DNA of 5,848 nt from the NCBI GenBank assembly GCA_900763355.1, contig CAAFJY010000208.1:1-5848 (forward strand). Direction: 5' to 3'. The position numbers and the translations under genes were made by a program. This DNA comes from Clostridia bacterium. GTDB taxonomy: Bacteria; Bacillota; Clostridia; Oscillospirales; Butyricicoccaceae. Each line of letters opens with the position of its first letter. Position 1 is the first letter of the stretch. Positions 5,585 to 5,848 of the stretch are shown one piece after another. The notes beneath the pieces were generated by a model. The model was not told where the DNA came from and ran no database searches. It saw nothing but the letters and a program-made list of their open reading frames with translations.

Positions 5585-5614
5585 GCGCCCCCGGCGGGTC
5601 TCCGCCGGGGGCGC
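5585..5614. terminator. perfect 13-bp hairpin, second copy of the GGGTCTCC-type terminator
   Basis: GCGCCCCCGGCGG (5585-5597) pairs perfectly with CCGCCGGGGGCGC (5602-5614) around GTCT. It differs from the palindrome at 3825-3854 by a single base. No T-tract follows on either strand, so termination would be less efficient than at the first copy. It lies 16 bases past the stop of the - strand microprotein gene and may end that transcript. Confidence 0.55.
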
Positions 5615-5630
5615 TCTGCGTGGGGATTAT

Positions 5631-5720
5631 TTACTTCTCCTGGGTCTTTTCCTTCATTTCCTCCTGGGGGCGGGCCTTTTCCCGCTTGCCCTGCTGGAGC
5701 TTCTTTTCGGTCTGTTCCAT
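5631..5720 (-). CDS. 29-residue charged microprotein
   Basis: The reading frame runs from the ATG at 5720-5718 to TAA at 5633-5631 and encodes 29 residues. It begins MEQTEKKLQQ and ends EEMKEKTQEK. About four fifths of the residues are Lys, Arg, Glu, Gln or Thr, with seven Lys, two Arg and seven Glu, so the peptide is close to neutral overall. There is no hydrophobic segment or cysteine. One Pro near residue 18 would break an otherwise helix-favouring chain. The main support is AGGAGGTGA placed eight bases before the ATG, an almost ideal Shine-Dalgarno, together with a hairpin 16 bases after the stop. I do not recognise a family and suggest no function. It could also be the start of a leader peptide, but nothing follows it on this strand. 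Confidence 0.6.
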   Translation of the reverse strand: MEQTEKKLQQGKREKARPQEEMKEKTQEK

Positions 5721-5725
5721 GGCGT

Positions 5726-5734
5726 TCACCTCCT
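5726..5734 (-). promoter_or_regulatory. strong ribosome binding site of the 29-residue gene
   Basis: Read on the - strand this is AGGAGGTGA, matching the 16S rRNA tail over nine bases, with eight bases between GGAGG and the ATG. It is the main reason for calling the small gene. Confidence 0.7.
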
Positions 5735-5808
5735 GCCTTTCGCCCTTAGTTTGGCATTTCGCCCAAAGATTATGCGCGCAGAGGTGGGGAAATCTCCCGC
5801 GGCGGGGG

Positions 5809-5837
5809 TTGTCAAGGGGCGGAGCTTGTGGTAGAAT
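5809..5837 (+). promoter_or_regulatory. sigma-A-type promoter reading out of the window
   Basis: TTGTCA (5809-5814) and TAGAAT (5832-5837) are each one base from consensus and are separated by 17 bases. Transcription would begin near 5844, so the gene it serves lies beyond the right edge. It is divergent from the 29-residue gene. Confidence 0.75.
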
Positions 5838-5848
5838 GGAAAATCAGG

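Noticed and set aside
5810..5815. TTGACA on the - strand as a promoter for the 29-residue gene
   Set aside because: The only -10-like box downstream (CATAAT at 5774-5769) is 35 bases away, far from the needed 17. The same bases fit the + strand promoter much better.
5206..5834. Longer open frames across the hairpin cassette (- strand 5206-5553, + strand 5412-5834)
   Set aside because: They run through palindromes and the GTCT-loop hairpin, have no supported ribosome sites and show no domain. The + frame is also antisense to the better-supported 29-residue gene.

Overview
The window is a GC-rich stretch whose gene style (strong AGGAGG ribosome binding sites, sigma-A-like promoters, Rho-independent terminators, an ECF sigma factor paired with a DUF4367-like membrane protein) fits a Clostridia/Oscillospiraceae-type gut Firmicute. 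That placement is inferred from style and protein families, not from a marker gene. All large genes lie on the + strand; one very small gene near the right end lies on the - strand.

Left part (1-3131). A weak terminator of an upstream unit is followed by an ECF-type sigma factor (171-698). A membrane protein with a DUF4367-like outer domain (695-1396) starts inside its stop codon and is probably the cognate sensor or anti-sigma partner. Next come four tandem paralogous genes (1485-3092), each encoding an exported protein of 122-133 residues. All four share a nearly identical N-terminal export segment and the same six-cysteine plan: CxxC, a central DCxHGD, a second CxxC and a last Cys. The four genes are closely spaced, each has its own Shine-Dalgarno sequence, and a clear Rho-independent terminator at 3104-3131 closes the unit. 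I see no good promoter between the sigma/membrane pair and the four paralogs, so one transcript of six genes is plausible. This is the most novel-looking part of the window: a sigma-factor module apparently joined to a small family of secreted zinc-ribbon-like or disulfide-bonded proteins of unknown job.

Middle (3134-5207). Two single-gene units follow, each with a recognisable promoter and terminator. The first is an uncharacterised lipoprotein (3213-3803). The second is an isoaspartyl dipeptidase, IadA (3996-5153), in which every metal and substrate residue I can recall for the family is present; it hydrolyses beta-aspartyl dipeptides arising from damaged proteins.

Right part (5208-5848). 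There is no convincing gene from 5208 to 5630. The interval 5265-5546 is instead a dense series of hairpins bounded by two related palindromes and a perfect 13-nt inverted repeat. It looks like a structured RNA or a miniature mobile repeat. A perfect 13-bp hairpin (5585-5614) nearly repeats the lipoprotein terminator. Beyond it is a 29-residue, highly charged microprotein gene on the - strand with a near-perfect Shine-Dalgarno. A + strand promoter at 5809-5837 fires out of the window.
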